Assembly: GCA_010356995.1 (NCBI GenBank)
Contig: ML996687.1
Coordinates: 559,803 to 623,802 of the forward strand
DNA length: 64,000 nt
From: Trichodelitschia bisporula
Lineage: Eukaryota > Ascomycota > Dothideomycetes > Phaeotrichales > Phaeotrichaceae
Reading direction: 5' to 3'
The translations under genes were made by a program, and so were the position numbers. Below are positions 62,978 to 64,000 of the stretch, one piece after another. The first letter of the stretch is position 1. Each line of letters opens with the position of its first letter. Below the pieces are notes generated by a model. That model searched no databases. It was not told where the DNA came from and saw only the letters and a program-made list of their open reading frames with translations.

Positions 62978-64000
62978 ATGGACGACTTCACCCACGCAAC
63001 AGAAGCCTACCTCTCCTGGCTCCGCGCCTCCGGCATAACCATAAGCCCCAAAATCCACCTCGCCGACCTACGCTCCCGCAACGCCAGCCGCGGCGTCGTC
63101 GCGCTGTCCAACATCGCGCCCGACGAGGAACTCTTCCGCATCCCCCGCTCCATCATTCTAACCCCGTCCTCCCTCCCTTCCCTCCCCGCCGACGCCGACC
63201 CCTGGACCGGGCTCATCCTCTCGCTAATCGCAGCACACAATGCCGGGCCCGCGAGTCCCTGGGCGCCGTATCTCGCCGTCCTGCCCCCGCTGGAGGCGTT
63301 CAACACGCTGCTGTTCTGGACTGAGGGCGAGCTGGCGGAGCTCCAGGCCAGCCCGGTGCTTGGCAGGATTGGGGCCGCTGAGGCGCGGGAGATGATTGCC
63401 GAGCGTGTGGTCCCGGTGATTGAGGCTGAGCCTGCGAGGTATGGGTACGCAGCTTCGCCGGGGCGGGACGAGATCTTCGCGACTGCGAACCGTTTTGCTA
63501 GCATCATCATGGCGTACGCATTCGACATCGAACGCGACCCGGCGGAGCGGCAGCCCGACGAGGAGGGGTATGTGACGGAGGACGAGGACGCGGAATTGCC
63601 GAAGGGCATGGTGCCGCTGGCGGACGCGCTGAATGCGGATGGCGAGCGGAATAATGTTTCCTTTCCAAACCCCGTTTCGTATTCTCTTTGGCTGATACAG
63701 CTAGGCGCGCTTGTTCTACGAGCCCGATGCCCTGGTGATGAAGGCTATCAAGCCGATCCCCGCGGGGGAAGAGTGTCTAAACGACTACGGCGAGCTGCCA
63801 CGCGCGGAGGTCCTGCGGCGGTACGGTTTCGTCAGCCCGACATATGCGGCGTGGGATGTGGCGGAGGTTGAGCAATCGCTTATCGACAGCGTTCTCCGCG
63901 CCGGTGGCATCGACATTCCTTTCTACACCTTCGCAGCCGAGCGGGTACGTCTCCCGCGCACATCTTACTCACTAACTCAACCGCCGCAGAACGCTTTGAT
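62978..64000 (+). CDS. SET-domain protein lysine methyltransferase (Rkm4/SETD6-like), truncated by the window
   Basis: Exons 62978-63655, 63705-63944 and 63990 onward; the 3' part is beyond the right edge. Introns are 49 and 45 bp. The first ends with two close acceptors (CAG then CTAG); only CTAG keeps NNARLFYEPDALVMKAIKPI in frame. The N-terminus YLSWLRASGITISPKIHLAD and SRGVVALSNIAPDEELFRIP begin the split SET domain of the Rubisco-LSMT/SETD6 class. LPKGMVPLADALNADGERNN is the SET core before the splice, and EECLNDYGELPRAEVLRRYG follows with the conserved NDYG. In yeast Rkm4 methylates ribosomal protein L42. About 310 residues are visible. ATG 62978 is chosen because it starts the conserved region; an upstream in-frame extension is unlikely. 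Confidence 0.88.

Overview
The window is nuclear DNA from a filamentous ascomycete (Pezizomycotina). The evidence is the compact gene spacing, the many introns of 41 to 77 bp with GT..AG ends and CTAAC/CTGAC branch sites, the high GC content, and the gene set: a GH55 glucanase, a SURNod19 protein, a secreted berberine-bridge-type oxidase, and a TIGA-type disulfide isomerase ending in KSEL. The class cannot be settled from the sequence; Dothideomycetes or Eurotiomycetes is a guess. Two runs of N (2472-2563 and 42256-42277) mark a draft assembly. All gene models were spliced by eye and checked for reading-frame closure.

Left third (1-24 kb): a minus-strand gene with tandem 39-residue repeats runs off the left edge. 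Then come an intron-bearing tRNA-Ile(AAT), a polytopic membrane protein, a proline-rich protein, KTI12 (Elongator partner), two small conserved-looking proteins, a six-exon SulP sulfate permease with a STAS tail, a secreted type-B carboxylesterase, a four-exon RhoGAP and a zinc-finger/disordered regulator.

Middle third (24-46 kb): a TIGA-like protein disulfide isomerase, a GH55 exo-beta-1,3-glucanase, a nucleolar L1-domain protein divergent from phosphoserine phosphatase (SER2), a SURNod19 protein, a secreted FAD oxidase, and several weakly supported small genes in long spacers. One spacer (43.7-44.5 kb) is dense in perfect hairpins and remains unexplained.

Right third (46-64 kb): an eight-exon trimethyllysine dioxygenase (first step of carnitine synthesis), folylpolyglutamate synthase divergent from pyrroline-5-carboxylate reductase, RRS1 divergent from the mitochondrial ribosomal protein mS29/DAP3, a GABA/choline-type permease, an LRR protein, an 85-nt poly-C tract, a mitochondrial fused alpha-beta succinyl-CoA-ligase-like enzyme, and a SET-domain lysine methyltransferase cut by the right edge.

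The genes form no obvious metabolic cluster; most are housekeeping or secreted-enzyme genes placed side by side. Three divergent pairs pair growth-linked functions: ribosome assembly with serine synthesis, ribosome assembly with the mitoribosome, and folate with proline metabolism. Two degenerate copies of an LTR-like fossil lie about 50 kb apart.
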